The position numbers and the translations under genes were made by a program. This document shows positions 44,024-44,145 of a DNA stretch of 44,145 nt, one piece after another; positions within the stretch are counted from its first letter, which is position 1; every line of letters begins with the position of its first letter. Origin of the DNA: Prochloraceae cyanobacterium (GTDB lineage: Bacteria > Cyanobacteriota > Cyanobacteriia > Cyanobacteriales > JASJDA01); the NCBI GenBank assembly GCA_030065755.1, contig JASJDA010000054.1, positions 1 to 44,145 on the forward strand. Reading direction: 5' to 3'. Below the pieces are notes generated by a model, which saw only the letters and a program-made list of their open reading frames with translations, did no database searches and had not been told where the DNA came from.

Positions 44024-44145
44024 ATGAAAACTATACTCGTTGTTGATGACGTTCGGGCAGAACTGCTAATGATATCTGCACTTTTAGCTAATGCAGGCTT
44101 TAACGTAGCAAAAGCAGAAACAGCAGAACAAGCATGGAAGTGGTT
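44024..44145 (+). CDS. CheY-like response regulator, N-terminal part (cut by window end)
   Basis: The first 40 codons are present: MKTILVVDDVRAELLMISAL, then LANAGFNVAKAETAEQAWKW. The VVDD acidic pair and the alternating strand-helix pattern are those of a receiver domain, so this is a PilH- or PixH-like regulator. It continues beyond the window. It follows the PatA-type gene by 199 bp and likely belongs to the same chemosensory operon, in which CheW, MCP and CheA genes would be expected next. Confidence 0.8.
   Translation, partial: MKTILVVDDVRAELLMISALLANAGFNVAKAETAEQAWKW

Overview
The window is chromosomal DNA from a cyanobacterium. The AT-rich sequence is full of HIP1 octamers (GCGATCGC) inside and between genes. 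Typical cyanobacterial families are present: a PatA-type response regulator, an Rcp1-like regulator, an ethylene-receptor-like histidine kinase, DnaK3 with its own DnaJ, the two-gene 2-oxoglutarate decarboxylase/succinic semialdehyde dehydrogenase shunt, and many pentapeptide repeats. I cannot name a species. No rRNA, tRNA or CRISPR array was found.

Layout. 1-1.4 kb: a C-terminally truncated TnpB-like protein, with a pseudoknotted RNA-like structure at its 3' end and a divergent 48-residue ribbon-helix-helix protein. 1.6-5.3 kb: thiL, a pentapeptide-repeat protein and an FAD oxidoreductase. 5.8-11.4 kb: a membrane-anchored PstS-like binding protein and a large hybrid histidine kinase whose N-terminal membrane domain looks like an ethylene-binding domain without its copper ligands. 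11.5-14.7 kb: the SSADH/2-OG decarboxylase pair that closes the cyanobacterial TCA cycle. 14.8-17.9 kb: a C39-peptidase ABC exporter, a 51-residue peptide with a double-glycine leader and an Asp/Gly-rich core, and a 44-residue stub of the matching HlyD adaptor. 18-23.1 kb: a canonical ethylene-binding-domain kinase, an Rcp1-like regulator and a REC-histidine kinase. 23.2-27 kb: xthA with a triplicated 3' end, a signal peptidase homologue lacking both catalytic residues, a glycosyltransferase, and a small secreted Cys protein. 27.4-32.2 kb: dnaK3, dnaJ and an AGCS symporter. 32.4-34.4 kb: a GHMP sugar kinase overlapping a sugar nucleotidyltransferase. 34.4-37 kb: a peroxiredoxin, an Npun_F0494-type protein, a LON-domain protein and pheA. 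37.1-42.4 kb: a pseudokinase fused to pentapeptide repeats, and an SNF2 helicase. 42.7 kb to the end: a PatA-like regulator and the start of a CheY-like regulator, probably the head of a phototaxis or pilus chemosensory operon.

Themes. Several proteins keep their fold but have lost catalytic or ligand residues: the TnpB C-terminus, the signal peptidase Ser/Lys, both kinase Asp residues, and the ethylene-domain copper ligands. Mobile-element traces are small: two solo IS200/IS605-like right-end hairpins, one of which supplies the stop codon of its host gene. The most promising candidate for a little-described system is the acidic double-glycine peptide with its C39 exporter. It resembles the EbfG/PteB biofilm-secretion system of Synechococcus elongatus and sits next to an ethylene-receptor signalling operon. 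The proposed functional link between them is inference.
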